Assembly: GCA_024397955.1 (NCBI GenBank)
Contig: CP073744.1
Span: 2,763,501 to 2,827,500, forward strand
Direction: 5' to 3'
DNA: 64,000 nt
From: a bacterium SCSIO 12696
GTDB lineage: Bacteria > Pseudomonadota > Gammaproteobacteria > Pseudomonadales > Porticoccaceae
Shown here: positions 9,602-18,852 of the stretch, one piece after another
How positions within the stretch are numbered: position 1 is the first letter of the stretch
How the letters are laid out: each line of letters starts with the position of its first letter
Position numbers and translations under genes: made by a program
The notes under the pieces: model-generated
Databases searched by the model: none
What the model was told of the DNA's origin: nothing
Seen by the model: only the letters and a program-made list of their open reading frames with translations

Positions 9602-10378
9602 TTACGCTGCGCTTTCCTCAGCTTCGATTTCGCGCTTGGCCGGATCCAGATAAGCTTTGAGGGTGGATTCAATCACCCTTGGGTTTTGTCCCTCCTGAAT
9701 ACCCATCACGCCGTCGATGCACATGGCCATAATTCGTCCCTCTTCGGTTTTGCGAAGAGTGAGCTTGTCGGCGATGGGGCTGGCGAACATATTGGCGATC
9801 ATGGCGCCATAGAGAGTGGTGAGCAGGGCAACCGCCATTGCCGGGCCAATGGATTTTGGGTCATCCATGTTGCCAAGCATTTTTACCAAACCAATCAGGG
9901 TGCCGATCATACCCATGGCCGGGGCCACATCAGCAGTGGCAATAAAGACTTTGGCGCCCCAGGTGTGGCGATCGATGGTTTGCTGCATTTCCTTCAGCAT
10001 CACAGTCTTGACCAGAGCGGCGTCGTGGCCGTCCACCAGCATCTTGATGCCGTCATCCAGGAATTTGTTGCTGATCTCCTGACCGTCCAGGGCGATCAAC
10101 CCCTCTTTACGAGCAACTTTGGCCAGTTCAACAATTTGTGGAATCAGCTCTTCCGGCTTTTCCAGCTTGAAAATAAATGCCCGCATGGCCACTTTGAAGG
10201 CCATCAGGTATTCCTTGAGATTGAATTTCATCAGCACCACCAAAATGGTGCCGACTACAACGATGAGTATTGATGCCACATCGACAAACGCCATGATGTC
10301 GGCGTCTTCACCCGCCAACATGGCGGCGATAATGGTGGCAGTGGCGCCCAAAAGCCCGAGTAGGGTTGCCAGATCCAC
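9602..10378 (-). CDS. pomA: Flagellar motor stator protein PomA/MotA
   Basis: A 258-residue stator protein with four membrane segments (two near the N-terminus, two around residues 150-200) and the conserved APAMGMIGTLIGLVKML helix that lines the ion path. It forms the torque-generating A5B2 stator with the PomB encoded just downstream. The start is a GTG at 10378, supported by an AAGGAG site eight bases upstream; there is no better ATG. Length matches PomA (253-257) rather than E. coli MotA (295). The C-terminus has the usual charged cytoplasmic tail. Confidence 0.94.
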   Translation of the reverse strand: MDLATLLGLLGATATIIAAMLAGEDADIMAFVDVASILIVVVGTILVVLMKFNLKEYLMAFKVAMRAFIFKLEKPEELIPQIVELAKVARKEGLIALDGQEISNKFLDDGIKMLVDGHDAALVKTVMLKEMQQTIDRHTWGAKVFIATADVAPAMGMIGTLIGLVKMLGNMDDPKSIGPAMAVALLTTLYGAMIANMFASPIADKLTLRKTEEGRIMAMCIDGVMGIQEGQNPRVIESTLKAYLDPAKREIEAEESAA

Positions 10379-10680
10379 AGGATACTCCTTAAATTTAACC
10401 CGCTGAATTCACAGGCTTTTCATTATTTGTTGGCGATGTTAGCAAAGCCTGCTGCAAAGGCGCCATAACCATGGCCACAGTTTGAGCAGCAGTCGACCAT
10501 TTGTATTTTTCACTTCGTTATCGTCTGCCAGCGCGATAACTTTAGGCGCAGTACGCTGTCAAAACTCGGAAGTCATGTTCAACTGACTAAAAAACAGGCA
10601 ACGCCATGGCTCCACGAAAAAGGGCGTGTTAGGCTCTGCCGACCTGTCGTCAGCCATTAAAAGAATCATATGGAGGAACC
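10379..10680. other. Intergenic region between pomA and etfB
   Basis: About 300 bp between divergent genes, so it should hold promoters for both. Seen: the GGAGG ribosome site of etfB near 10671, the AAGGAG site of pomA near 10389, and a 7-bp inverted repeat GTTATCG/CGATAAC (10517-10540, loop 10) that could be an operator. I see no RNA gene or coding sequence here. Confidence 0.4.
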
Positions 10681-11430
10681 ATGAAGATACTGGTAGCGGT
10701 AAAGCGGGTGATTGACTACAACGTCAAGGCACGCGCCAAGCCTGATGGCTCAGCGGTGGATTTGGCCAACGTGAAAATGGCCATAAACCCGTTTTGTGAA
10801 ATTGCAGTGGAAGAAGCAGTACGTCTAAAAGAAAAAGGTACAGCGACAGAAATTGTGGCAGTGTCCATTGGCCCCCAACAGGCCCAGGAACAATTGCGCA
10901 CGTCTTTGGCGCTGGGCGCTGATCGCAGTATTTTGGTCAAGACTGACCAGGATCTTGAGCCCCTGGCGGTAGCCAAATGCTTAAAAGCCATTTGCGACCA
11001 AGAGCAACCGGATATGGTGCTGATGGGCAAACAAGCCATCGATGGTGACAATAACCAGACCGGCCAGATGCTGGCAGCCCTCAGTGGCTACGGCCAAGGC
11101 ACTTTTGCAAGTGAAGTCGTGGTAGCAGATGGTACGGTAGCGGTTACCCGCGAAGTGGATGGCGGCTTGCAAACCGTGAAGCTGAATTTGCCGGCGATTG
11201 TCACCACTGATCTGCGTCTCAATGAGCCCCGTTACGCAGCGTTACCCAACATTATGAAAGCCAAAAGCAAACCTCTGGATACCACCAGCCCGGAAGAGTT
11301 GGGCGTAGACGTAACGCCGCGAACCCAGCTGCTCAAAGTGGCTCCGCCAGCCAAGCGTGAGGCGGGTGTCAAAGTGGCCGATGTGTCAGAACTGTTGGAT
11401 AAACTGAAAAACGAAGCCAAAGTACTTTGA
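10681..11430 (+). CDS. etfB: Electron transfer flavoprotein beta subunit
   Basis: A 249-residue EtfB. With EtfA it accepts electrons from acyl-CoA dehydrogenases and similar flavin enzymes and passes them to ETF:quinone oxidoreductase. Seen: the start [16 protein letters not shown], the AMP-binding region [14 protein letters not shown], and the signature near residues 160-185 ([19 protein letters not shown]). GGAGG lies five bases before the ATG. Length equals the group I ETF beta family. etfA follows 14 bp later and the two are surely one operon. Confidence 0.97.
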   Translation: MKILVAVKRVIDYNVKARAKPDGSAVDLANVKMAINPFCEIAVEEAVRLKEKGTATEIVAVSIGPQQAQEQLRTSLALGADRSILVKTDQDLEPLAVAKCLKAICDQEQPDMVLMGKQAIDGDNNQTGQMLAALSGYGQGTFASEVVVADGTVAVTREVDGGLQTVKLNLPAIVTTDLRLNEPRYAALPNIMKAKSKPLDTTSPEELGVDVTPRTQLLKVAPPAKREAGVKVADVSELLDKLKNEAKVL

Positions 11431-11444
11431 TGGGAGGTGAACCG

Positions 11445-12380
11445 ATGAGTGTATTGATAATTGCCGAACACGATAACCAAACCTTAAACCCCGCCACCCT
11501 CAACACGGTAACCGCGGCCCAGGCCATTGGTGGAGATATCGATTTGCTGGTTGCTGGCAGTGGCTGCGATGCCGTTGCCCAACAGGCCGCGCAAATTGCC
11601 GGAGTGAACACCGTTAAAGTGGCCGACAACGGCGCTTACCAGCATCAGCTGGCCGAAAATGTCGCCCCACTGGTGGTGGAGGTTGTTCAAGCTGGCGGCT
11701 ACAGCCATGTGCTGGCCCCTGCTACCACCACCGGAAAAAACCTGGTGCCTCGGGCAGCAGCCTTGCTGGACGTACAGGCGATTTCCGATATCAGCGCTGT
11801 GGACAGCGCTGATACTTTTCAGCGACCTATTTACGCTGGCAACATTATCGCCACGGTGCAAAGTAGCGATGCCATTAAACTGCTGACTGTGCGCGGAACC
11901 GCTTTCGATGCAGCGGCCGCCAGTGGTGGCAGCGCCGCAGTAGAGGCAGTGGGCAGTGCCCACGACAGTGGTTTGTCCAGCTTTGTGGGTGAAGAAGTGG
12001 CGGAATCCGACCGTCCGGATTTAACCGCAGCCAAAGTGGTGATTTCCGGTGGCCGAGGCATGCAGAATGGTGACAATTTTGACATGCTCTATCGCATCGC
12101 CGATAAGCTGGGAGCAGCAGTAGGTGCCTCTCGGGCAGCGGTGGATGCGGGTTTTGTGCCCAACGATATGCAGGTGGGGCAAACCGGGAAAATTGTTGCC
12201 CCGGAGCTGTATATTGCCGTCGGTATATCCGGTGCGATCCAGCACTTGGCCGGAATGAAAGACAGCAAAGTGATTGTCGCCATCAACAAAGATGAGGAAG
12301 CCCCCATCTTTCAGGTGGCGGACTACGGTTTGGTGGCCGATTTGTTTACCGCCTTGCCGGAGCTGGAAAGCCAGCTTTAA
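11445..12380 (+). CDS. etfA: Electron transfer flavoprotein alpha subunit
   Basis: A 311-residue EtfA, the FAD-carrying subunit of the ETF dimer. The C-terminal FAD domain shows [12 protein letters not shown], the arginine-containing [26 protein letters not shown] and the signature region [22 protein letters not shown]. The ATG at 11445 has GGGAGGTGA just upstream; an earlier TTG at 11427 overlaps the etfB stop and is unlikely. It is followed by a strong terminator, so the operon contains only these two genes and the ETF-QO gene must lie elsewhere. Confidence 0.97.
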   Translation: MSVLIIAEHDNQTLNPATLNTVTAAQAIGGDIDLLVAGSGCDAVAQQAAQIAGVNTVKVADNGAYQHQLAENVAPLVVEVVQAGGYSHVLAPATTTGKNLVPRAAALLDVQAISDISAVDSADTFQRPIYAGNIIATVQSSDAIKLLTVRGTAFDAAAASGGSAAVEAVGSAHDSGLSSFVGEEVAESDRPDLTAAKVVISGGRGMQNGDNFDMLYRIADKLGAAVGASRAAVDAGFVPNDMQVGQTGKIVAPELYIAVGISGAIQHLAGMKDSKVIVAINKDEEAPIFQVADYGLVADLFTALPELESQL

Positions 12381-12399
12381 CGGCTGCTAACCCAACCGC

Positions 12400-12433
12400 A
12401 AAAAAGGCCCGCAAAATTTGCGGGCCTTTTTTT
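12400..12433. terminator. Rho-independent terminator after etfA
   Basis: A hairpin with a ten-base stem (GGCCCGCAAA / TTTGCGGGCC) is flanked by an A-tract and a T7-tract. It can stop etfBA transcription and, read on the other strand, the convergent DUF4124 gene. Confidence 0.9.
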
Positions 12434-12465
12434 GCGAAACTGTTTTGGTTAAAAGCGCCGATGCA

Positions 12466-12933
12466 CTAGTCGTCGCAAAATTCTTTAACCTGAGCGTTTG
12501 CCTCGTCCATGTACTGCTGCTTCTCGTCATCTGACATCATGCGGCGTTCACCGGTGTCTGGGTCTTCGATGCGTAGGCGTGGGTAATTTTCCAGGTTCCA
12601 GAGGTTCTTCTTGGCTTTTTCGCAGTGCTCCGGATTTTTGCGACTGGGCGGCGGCTCAACCGTGGCCGGTGGTGCTACTGTCTCGGTTGGCTGAGGCTGA
12701 GGAGTAGCCTGGGTTTGTTGAGTCACCAATTTGTTGTTTTTGGAAACATCCACCGAGCTGCCCTTTTTGCCGTATACCTTTACTTTTTCGGCTTTTTGGC
12801 CAGCAGGTGGGTGAGAGGAATAATGGGCAACCCCGTCTTTATCGACCCATTTGTAAATCACCTCCTTGGCTTGGCCGCTAAACGGTAGTACCAACAAGGC
12901 GGTGAAAACCCATAGTAGGGAAAGTCTTTTCAT
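12466..12933 (-). CDS. DUF4124-domain secreted protein
   Basis: A 155-residue protein with a signal peptide (MKRLSLLWVFTALLVLP, cleavage after GQA) followed by the DUF4124 signature IYKWVDKDGVAHYSSHPP (about residues 25-45). A Pro/Gln/Thr-rich spacer and a charged C-terminus with one Cys pair follow. The upstream in-frame extension to 13002 is rejected because AGGAG sits just before the ATG at 12933. DUF4124 proteins are common, small periplasmic proteins of unknown function in gammaproteobacteria. It is divergent from pssA. Confidence 0.85.
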   Translation of the reverse strand: MKRLSLLWVFTALLVLPFSGQAKEVIYKWVDKDGVAHYSSHPPAGQKAEKVKVYGKKGSSVDVSKNNKLVTQQTQATPQPQPTETVAPPATVEPPPSRKNPEHCEKAKKNLWNLENYPRLRIEDPDTGERRMMSDDEKQQYMDEANAQVKEFCDD

Positions 12934-13099
12934 TGTTTTGCTCCTTTGCCAACCACCCCATTGTAAGCCACCCATAGGCGCTAAAAAGTGGGCACAGGTC
13001 ATAAAACGGATTCTTGGTAAGTATATACCAAACTGGGCAATTGGTTGTTTTTGCGGTGTTTTGCCCTATCATAACCCCATAAAGCAAACGGGATTGCCT

Positions 13100-13972
13100 A
13101 TGAATCACCAAAGTGACAGTCGCACCAGCGAGCAACCAGCCGCGGCTGATAATGACCAAATTACAGAGTCAGACAGTGCCGCAGCTGATGTGGCTCAGGA
13201 TATTGAGCAGGCGCTGCCGATTCAGGAGCACGAAGAAGAGGAAACCGTCAACGGCCGCTCTGTGCGCCGCAAAGGTATTTTCCTGCTGCCCAACTTACTC
13301 ACAACTGGTGCACTGTTTAGCGGCTTTTACGCGATTTTGGCGGGTATGAATGGCCACTTTGAAGTGGCCGCTATCGCCATCTTTGTGGCCATGGTATTCG
13401 ATGGTCTGGACGGGCGAGTAGCACGATTGACCAACACCCAGAGTGCCTTCGGCGTGGAATACGACAGCCTCTCCGACATGGTGTCTTTTGGTGTGGCGCC
13501 GGCGGTGGTGTCGTTTAGCTGGGGTTTGAACCAGCTCGGTAAAGTCGGCTGGGCCATTGCGTTTATTTATGTGTCCTGCGCGGCGCTGCGGCTGGCCCGC
13601 TTCAACACCCAGGTGGGCACTGTAGACAGCCGTTATTTTATGGGCTTGGCGAGTCCCCCTGCGGCCGCATTGGTGGCCGCCATGGTGTGGGCGGGTCACG
13701 ATACCGAGATTGGTGTGGGGCTGGCCCTGGTGGCGGGTATTATCACCGCGTTGGCGGGTGTGCTGATGGTGCTCAATGTGCGTTACCAAAGCTTTAAAGG
13801 GCTGGATTTGCGCGGGCGAGTACCATTTGTGATGATCCTGGTGGCCGTGTTCGTGTTTGTGGTGGTGTCTATCGATCCGCCCAAAATACTGCTGCTGATG
13901 GGGATTGCCTACGCTGCTTCTGGGCCGATTACTCACATTGTTCAGCGCCTGCGCAAGCAGGGCGGTGGATAG
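13100..13972 (+). CDS. pssA: CDP-diacylglycerol-serine phosphatidyltransferase
   Basis: A 290-residue integral membrane enzyme that makes phosphatidylserine from CDP-diacylglycerol and L-serine, the first step to phosphatidylethanolamine. The CDP-alcohol phosphotransferase motif DGxxARx(8)Gx(3)Dx(3)D is complete (FDGLDGRVARLT to YDSLSDM, about residues 97-125). About six to eight hydrophobic helices follow an acidic N-terminal tail of about 60 residues that is longer than usual. The ATG at 13100 is chosen because the upstream reading frame is not protein-like. It lies upstream of leuA, as in many Pseudomonas-type genomes (ilvC-pssA-leuA). Confidence 0.93.
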   Translation: MNHQSDSRTSEQPAAADNDQITESDSAAADVAQDIEQALPIQEHEEEETVNGRSVRRKGIFLLPNLLTTGALFSGFYAILAGMNGHFEVAAIAIFVAMVFDGLDGRVARLTNTQSAFGVEYDSLSDMVSFGVAPAVVSFSWGLNQLGKVGWAIAFIYVSCAALRLARFNTQVGTVDSRYFMGLASPPAAALVAAMVWAGHDTEIGVGLALVAGIITALAGVLMVLNVRYQSFKGLDLRGRVPFVMILVAVFVFVVVSIDPPKILLLMGIAYAASGPITHIVQRLRKQGGG

Positions 13973-14236
13973 TGTGGAGGATAGTGCTTGCACTGCTGCT
14001 GAAAAGCTGATGAAATCGAGCCCATAGTCAACAGCTAGCGAAACCACTGTGAATACATCCGTTGTTCACCATACCAATCGCGCCGGCCAGGTACCTAACC
14101 TTGCCGGTCTTGTGCTGTTTCCGCTATTCCTTCTAGGGTAAACGAGTAACACGTCTTTACCCGCACCACCTGTTCCTTCCGGAACATCACGCAACAAGTA
14201 GCAACCTGTAACAAGTAACAATTGAGAGAGGCAGCA

Positions 14237-15796
14237 ATGAGTAAGGATCGTTTGGTTATCTTCGATACGACACTGCGCGATGGCGAGCAGAGCCCTGGCG
14301 CGTCTATGACAAAAGAAGAAAAACTACAGGTTGCCCGTGCTCTCGAACAACTGGGTGTGGATGTGATTGAAGCGGGCTTTGCCATTGCCAGCCCAGGCGA
14401 CTTTGACGCTGTGCGCTCTATTGCCGAACTGGTGAAAGACAGTACCGTGTGCAGCCTGTCTCGAGCCGTGCGCGCGGATATCGAGCGTGCCGGCGAAGCG
14501 GTAAAAGTGGCTAACTCCGGGCGTATTCATACCTTTATCGCCACCTCGCCTATCCACATGAAATACAAACTGCAAATGGAACCAGACCAGGTGGTTGAAC
14601 AAGCGGTTAATGCAGTGAAAATGGCCCGCAACCTGATTGGTGATGTGGAATTCTCCCTGGAAGACGCCAGCCGTTCCGAGTTCGACTTTATGTGCCGCAT
14701 TATCGAAGCGGTTATTGACGCCGGCGCCGGTACCATCAATGTGCCCGATACCGTAGGTTACGGTACCCCGGAAGAATACGGCGAAACCATGGGCCGCCTG
14801 ATCGAAAATATCCCCAACTCCGACAAGGCGATATTCTCTGTGCACTGTCACAACGATTTGGGCCTGGCGGTAGCCAACTCCTTGGCAGCGGTACACCGCG
14901 GTGCTCGCCAGGTAGAGTGCACCATCAATGGCTTGGGTGAGCGCGCCGGTAACGCCTCTCTGGAAGAGCTGGTCATGGCCATTCGCACTCGCCACGATCT
15001 GTACCCGGTTGAAACTCGTATTCGCACTGAAAATATTGTGCCAGCTTCAAAACTGGTGTCGTCTATTACCGGTTTCCCGGTACAGCCGAACAAGGCCATT
15101 GTGGGTGCCAATGCGTTCTCTCACGAATCCGGCATACACCAGGATGGCATACTCAAGCACCGGGAAACCTACGAGATTATGAAAGCGGAAGATGTTGGCT
15201 GGAACACCAACAAGCTGGTGTTGGGTAAACTCTCTGGTCGCGCAGCGTTTTCTTCTCGCTTGGATGAGCTGGGTATTGGTTTTGACAGCAAAGAAGAACT
15301 GAACGATGCCTTCGCCCGCTTCAAATTGCTGGCGGACAAAAAGCGGGAAATCTACGATGACGACCTGCGCAAGCTGGTGTCGGAAATGCACAACGATCAG
15401 CCCCCGGTCACCACCGATGGGCATGTGTTCAAGCTGGTGAGTATGGATGTGGATTCCCGTATGGGAGAAACCCCCGTTGCCCGCCTTGTTATCAAGGAAG
15501 ACGGTATCGAGCACGACCTGGAAGGGGAGGGCAATGGCCCGGTGGATGCGGTATTCAAAGCCATCGAGGGTTTGGCCAACAGCGGCTGTGAGCTGGAACT
15601 GTACAACGTGAATGCGGTAACCGCCGGTACCGAATCTCAGGCAGAGGTGAAGGTGTCTCTCAACAAGGGTGACCGCAAGGTAAACGGCTCCGGTGCTGAT
15701 CTGGATATCCTGGTGGCCAGCGCCAAAGCCTATATCAGCGCTCTCAATGCGTTGGGCCGTGAGGAGCGTGTTAACCCACACATTGGTGCCGTATAA
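14237..15796 (+). CDS. leuA: 2-isopropylmalate synthase
   Basis: A 519-residue LeuA that condenses acetyl-CoA with 2-oxoisovalerate, the committed step of leucine synthesis. Seen: the N-terminal [13 protein letters not shown] metal/catalytic motif, the second signature with [26 protein letters not shown], and the C-terminal regulatory LeuA dimer domain (about 385-519) that senses leucine. GAGAGAGG precedes the ATG at 14237. The 264-bp gap after pssA holds a 6-bp palindrome (TGTTCC-TTCC-GGAACA, 14171-14186) but no evident leucine-rich leader peptide, so attenuation is not supported. Confidence 0.97.
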   Translation: MSKDRLVIFDTTLRDGEQSPGASMTKEEKLQVARALEQLGVDVIEAGFAIASPGDFDAVRSIAELVKDSTVCSLSRAVRADIERAGEAVKVANSGRIHTFIATSPIHMKYKLQMEPDQVVEQAVNAVKMARNLIGDVEFSLEDASRSEFDFMCRIIEAVIDAGAGTINVPDTVGYGTPEEYGETMGRLIENIPNSDKAIFSVHCHNDLGLAVANSLAAVHRGARQVECTINGLGERAGNASLEELVMAIRTRHDLYPVETRIRTENIVPASKLVSSITGFPVQPNKAIVGANAFSHESGIHQDGILKHRETYEIMKAEDVGWNTNKLVLGKLSGRAAFSSRLDELGIGFDSKEELNDAFARFKLLADKKREIYDDDLRKLVSEMHNDQPPVTTDGHVFKLVSMDVDSRMGETPVARLVIKEDGIEHDLEGEGNGPVDAVFKAIEGLANSGCELELYNVNAVTAGTESQAEVKVSLNKGDRKVNGSGADLDILVASAKAYISALNALGREERVNPHIGAV

Positions 15797-15825
15797 CGCC
15801 ACCACTGACGAGTATCAGAGCAGCG

Positions 15826-16548
15826 ATGTTGCGACGGGACTACTACTTAAAAAACCTGGGGATCGTGCAATACGTTCCCCGGGAATTTTGTATCCCGGAT
15901 ACAGTCAGCGAAGAGCCGCAGCCAGCGGTTGTTGAACTGCCCGCTTCTCCGCCAGTATCCAGCAATGCTGCCTCAACCCCTAAAAGGCCGTCGCTGGCGG
16001 CTGAGTTGGACACCGAGCCGCCAGTTGTTCGTACCCCTGAAGCTTCGGCCGCTGAAAACCTGCAAGCGGAACAACAACCCTCTGATGATGCCCTGCGCTT
16101 TGCCATTTGCCACTGGCTGGTGAACGATACCCTAGTGTTTGCGGCGCTGGAGTACGGTGAAAATCCGCCGCAAAACCAGCATCAATTACTGAGCAATATT
16201 CTCCGCGCCATTGGCCGCCTGGAGTCCCCGCTGTCTGAACCGGAAGTGGTGCAGTGGCCGGTCGTGCCCAATGCCCCTGCTGGCGAAAAAGACGCCAAAG
16301 CACTGTTTACTTCCCTGCTAAAAGGGCGAGTGCAGCAAAGCGAGAGCCGTTTGGTGCTGGTGATGGGACAGAGCGCCAGCCAGTGGTTGTTGCCTGAAAG
16401 CCAGTGGAGTCAGGGTACCTATTCCTATGGCGATGGTGATTGCCAACTGGTGGTGACTCCGGGGCTGGGTGACATGCTCGCGGAGCCCAGTCAAAAGCGC
16501 ACTACCTGGGGGTTAATCCGCCCATTGGCGGGTACCCTGCCATCGTGA
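15826..16548 (+). CDS. holD: HolD-like DNA polymerase III psi subunit (divergent)
   Basis: A 240-residue protein. The start MLRRDYYLKNLGIVQYV matches the N-terminal chi-binding segment of E. coli psi (RRDWQLQQLGITQW). The C-terminal third contains a Rossmann-like half with LVLVMGQSASQWLLP and the KRTTWGLIRPL ending seen in HolD-like proteins. The gene overlaps rimI by four bases, the same order as holD-rimI in enterobacteria. The middle (about 25-90) is a Pro/Ala/Glu-rich linker, which makes it longer than E. coli HolD (137). Role inferred: linking the clamp loader to SSB through chi. Confidence 0.75.
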   Translation: MLRRDYYLKNLGIVQYVPREFCIPDTVSEEPQPAVVELPASPPVSSNAASTPKRPSLAAELDTEPPVVRTPEASAAENLQAEQQPSDDALRFAICHWLVNDTLVFAALEYGENPPQNQHQLLSNILRAIGRLESPLSEPEVVQWPVVPNAPAGEKDAKALFTSLLKGRVQQSESRLVLVMGQSASQWLLPESQWSQGTYSYGDGDCQLVVTPGLGDMLAEPSQKRTTWGLIRPLAGTLPS

Positions 16549-16994
16549 ACTCAGCGGTTTCCATCAGGCCCATGGTTGCCGACGACCTGGTTGCCGTGGC
16601 CGCCATCGAAACTGGTGTATCTCCCCATCCCTGGCGCTTAACGCAATTCCAGCAAAGCCTTGAAAGCAGTCACCATTGCTGGGTGCTGGAGCTGGATGGT
16701 GATATCAGCGGTTATTATCTGTACTCTCTGGTGGTTGGCGAGGCGGAGATTCTGAATATTGCGGTAGCTCCAGAACAACAAGGGCAGGGCTTTGGGCGCA
16801 AGTTGCTGGATCACTGTCTGGCTCAAGCAGCGCAAAACGCCCGCATGGTGTTTTTGGAAGTGCGCGCCAGTAATTTCACCGCGATTCACCTATATCTGGA
16901 TAGCGGCTTTAATCAGATTGGTGAACGTAGAGATTACTACCGTACCGCTGCAGGCAGTGAAGACGCACTGATGATGGCGAGGGAATTTGTATGA
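16545..16994 (+). CDS. rimI: Ribosomal protein S18-alanine N-acetyltransferase
   Basis: A 149-residue GNAT-fold acetyltransferase that acetylates the N-terminal alanine of ribosomal protein S18. Seen: the acetyl-CoA loop VAPEQQGQGFGRKLLDH (about residues 79-95), FLEVRASN, and the C-terminal LYLDSGFNQIGERRDYY typical of RimI. The start is GTG within the overlapping GTGA of the preceding holD-like gene, a translational-coupling arrangement. The next gene overlaps by ATGA. Confidence 0.93.
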   Translation: MNSAVSIRPMVADDLVAVAAIETGVSPHPWRLTQFQQSLESSHHCWVLELDGDISGYYLYSLVVGEAEILNIAVAPEQQGQGFGRKLLDHCLAQAAQNARMVFLEVRASNFTAIHLYLDSGFNQIGERRDYYRTAAGSEDALMMAREFV

Positions 16995-17227
16995 GTCGTA
17001 AACAAGTGAAGTTGGCCCTTCCCGGCAAATTGTTACTGTTGGACCTGCTGGGGGTGGTGCTTATCGGTGCGGGCCTGTACATGAAATTGACCAAAACACC
17101 GGGTAGTCTGCCGGTGCTGCTAATCATTCTTGGCGCCGCCCTGACGCTGCCGCTGATTATTTTTATTGTTAAGCAAGCTGGTAAAAATACCAAAAAAGCT
17201 CGTGGTATAAAGGGCATTATTAAATGA
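16991..17227 (+). CDS. Small two-helix membrane protein
   Basis: A 78-residue protein with two hydrophobic helices (about residues 14-31 and 40-61), a Lys-rich N-terminus and a basic C-terminal tail. It starts in the ATGA overlap with rimI, so it is translated in the same operon. Size and topology recall small inner-membrane families such as DUF1418 (YbjC), but I cannot confirm that from motifs. Function unknown. Confidence 0.75.
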   Translation: MSRKQVKLALPGKLLLLDLLGVVLIGAGLYMKLTKTPGSLPVLLIILGAALTLPLIIFIVKQAGKNTKKARGIKGIIK

Positions 17228-17255
17228 CATCTGATTGATAAAAAAGGGAGTCACA

Positions 17256-17708
17256 ATGGAGTTTGATCTTGCCTACTGGCACTGGCTGATTTTTGGCATC
17301 GTATTGGTGGCCGCAGAAATCTTTTTGCCCAGTTTTACCATTCTCTGGTTTGGCCTTGGCGCTATTGTTGTCGGCTTTATTAAAGCGCTGGTTCCGGAGA
17401 TGGCGTTTGCTACAGAACTGCTGATTTGGTTGTTGGCTTCCTGCGCTTTTACGGTATTTTGGTTCAAATACTTCAAGCCCAGAATGGCGGATCGCACCAC
17501 CGCTGGTATCAGTGGCGAAGCGGTTATTGGTGAAACCGGCCATGTGATTCGCGCTCCGGTAGAGGGCAACCGTGGTCAGGTGCGCTTTGCCACGCCGGTG
17601 CTGGGCAACGATGAGTGGGAATTTATTTGCGAGCAAGACGTTGAAGTCGGCGATCGGGTATCGATCAGTCGCATTTCCGGGAACACCTTAGTCGTATCCA
17701 AAAAATAA
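17256..17708 (+). CDS. NfeD-family membrane protein
   Basis: A 150-residue short NfeD protein with two or three membrane helices in the first 75 residues (WHWLIFGIVLVAAEIFLPSFT, WFGLGAIVVGFI) and a C-terminal OB-fold beta-barrel (GEAVIGETGHV to SRISGNTLVV). The family is nearly always encoded beside a stomatin/SPFH protein, as here, and the pair is thought to organise membrane microdomains. GGGAG precedes the ATG at 17256. The SPFH gene starts 21 bp later. Confidence 0.92.
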   Translation: MEFDLAYWHWLIFGIVLVAAEIFLPSFTILWFGLGAIVVGFIKALVPEMAFATELLIWLLASCAFTVFWFKYFKPRMADRTTAGISGEAVIGETGHVIRAPVEGNRGQVRFATPVLGNDEWEFICEQDVEVGDRVSISRISGNTLVVSKK

Positions 17709-17729
17709 CCTGAATTGGAGATAGAAAAC

Positions 17730-18578
17730 ATGGATTCAATCATTACCCTTGGTATTGGCGTTGTCTTTTTATTTATTGTTTTAACCAGTGGTATAAAAAC
17801 CGTTCCACAGGGCATGAAATACGTTGTACAGCGGTTGGGCAAATACCATAAGACACTGCCGCCAGGTTTGAATTTTATTGTTCCATTTTTTGATGCGGTG
17901 GCCTACAAAGTCACCACCAAAGACATTGTTCTGGATATCCCCTCGCAGGAAGTCATTACCCGCGACAACGCCGTTATCATTGCCAACGCAGTGGCCTATA
18001 TCAATATCGTCACGCCTGAAAAAGCGGTGTACGGCATTGAGAACTACGAAATTGCCATCCAGACGTTGGTACAAACCTCGTTGCGTTCCATTATCGGCGA
18101 AATGGATTTGGACGATGCACTGTCATCCCGCGACCAGATTAAAGCCAAGCTCAAAGGCGCTATCTCCGACGATATTGCCGACTGGGGTATCACCCTGAAA
18201 ACCGTTGAAATTCAGGACATCAACCCGTCACCAACCATGCAGAAAGCGATGGAAGAACAGGCCGCCGCCGAGCGTGAGCGCCGCGCCACCGTGACCCGTG
18301 CAGACGGTGAAAAAGAAGCCGCTATTCTGGAAGCAGATGGCCGCCTGGAAGCCTCCCGCCGCGACGCCAAAGCCAAAGTGGTACTGGCAGAAGCCACCAA
18401 GGAAGCGGTGGAGCGAGTTGCCTCTGCGGTACAGGACAAAGAACTGCCGGTGATGTATCTGTTGGGTGATAAATACGTAGATGCTATTCAGGATATGTCG
18501 CTATCGGAAAATGCCAAGACTGTGGTACTGCCTGCGGATATTCCAGCGGCGGTTCGGGGGATTATGGGTGGGAGGTAA
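17730..18578 (+). CDS. SPFH/band 7 (stomatin-like) protein, QmcA type
   Basis: A 282-residue membrane-anchored SPFH protein with an N-terminal hydrophobic anchor (residues 5-23), VPQGMKYVVQRLGKYHKTLPPGLNF, a band-7 core, and a long helical region rich in Ala/Glu/Arg (EEQAAAERERRATVTRADG). It assembles with NfeD-type partners in membrane cages. GGAG lies upstream of the ATG at 17730. It is somewhat shorter at the C-terminus than E. coli QmcA (305). It is the last core gene before an array of repeats and integron cassettes. Confidence 0.93.
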   Translation: MDSIITLGIGVVFLFIVLTSGIKTVPQGMKYVVQRLGKYHKTLPPGLNFIVPFFDAVAYKVTTKDIVLDIPSQEVITRDNAVIIANAVAYINIVTPEKAVYGIENYEIAIQTLVQTSLRSIIGEMDLDDALSSRDQIKAKLKGAISDDIADWGITLKTVEIQDINPSPTMQKAMEEQAAAERERRATVTRADGEKEAAILEADGRLEASRRDAKAKVVLAEATKEAVERVASAVQDKELPVMYLLGDKYVDAIQDMSLSENAKTVVLPADIPAAVRGIMGGR

Positions 18579-18594
18579 TCACTCATAGGCCAAT

Positions 18595-18620
18595 GTCATC
18601 CTCGCGAAGGCGGGGATCCA
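18595..18620. repeat. REP-like intergenic repeat
   Basis: The sequence GTCATCCTCGCGAAGGCGGG continuing to GATCC matches the common proteobacterial intergenic repeat that on the other strand translates to the false peptide WIPAFARMT. It contains the imperfect palindrome CTCGCGAAGGCGGGG. It has no coding role and marks a repeat-rich spacer after the SPFH gene. Confidence 0.7.
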
Positions 18621-18660
18621 TAAGTCAGTCAGCTGCAAATTATCGGCATGAACATACCCC

Positions 18661-18750
18661 CGCAACTGCTTGCTGTGACACGCCGTGAATACGTCCATGT
18701 AGGCTCGTGGCCAGCATCCCTGCTGGCCACGGTCACAGTAAGCAGTTGCG
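18661..18750. repeat. 90-bp hairpin repeat element (MITE/REP-like)
   Basis: A long nested palindrome. Outer arms are CGCAACTGCTTGCTGTGAC (18661-18679) and GTCACAGTAAGCAGTTGCG (18732-18750), with one mismatch. The inner perfect arms are CGTGGCCAGCA (18706-18716) and TGCTGGCCACG (18721-18731) around TCCC. The part between, CACGCCGTGAATACGTCC, is a sequence I associate with dispersed repeats in marine gammaproteobacteria. It is probably a small non-autonomous element or RNA hairpin. Confidence 0.65.
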
Positions 18751-18837
18751 GAGGCATATCTTGAAGTTTGGGACAAGGGTTGTTTAGATTTCTAAATGTG
18801 GATATATCCATATCTAGTCACGCCGTATAAACAGGCT

Positions 18838-18844
18838 GTTAAGG
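18838..18844 (+). other. Left core site of integron cassette array (GTTAAGG)
   Basis: GTTAAGG sits at the 5' edge of the first cassette, in the same relation to it as the R' boxes before the second and third cassettes. No paired R''/L'' arms are visible upstream, so it is either an attI-like remnant or a secondary integration site. The integrase gene is not in the window. Confidence 0.45.
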
Positions 18845-18852
18845 GTTTCAAG

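Noticed and set aside
12866..13099. N-terminal extension of pssA to 12866
   Set aside because: The extension overlaps the divergent DUF4124 gene start and promoter and gives a Cys/Trp-rich, non-conserved sequence; ATG 13100 fits better.
14171..14236. Leucine-attenuator leader before leuA
   Set aside because: Only a 6-bp palindrome and short AACAAGTA repeats are present; no leucine-rich leader frame followed by a terminator hairpin.
15047..15805. Minus-strand frame (252 codons) opposite leuA
   Set aside because: Complement of leuA with a His-rich, unlikely composition and no ribosome site.
18579..18776. Minus-strand frame giving WIPAFARMT
   Set aside because: This peptide is the classic false translation of a dispersed intergenic repeat.
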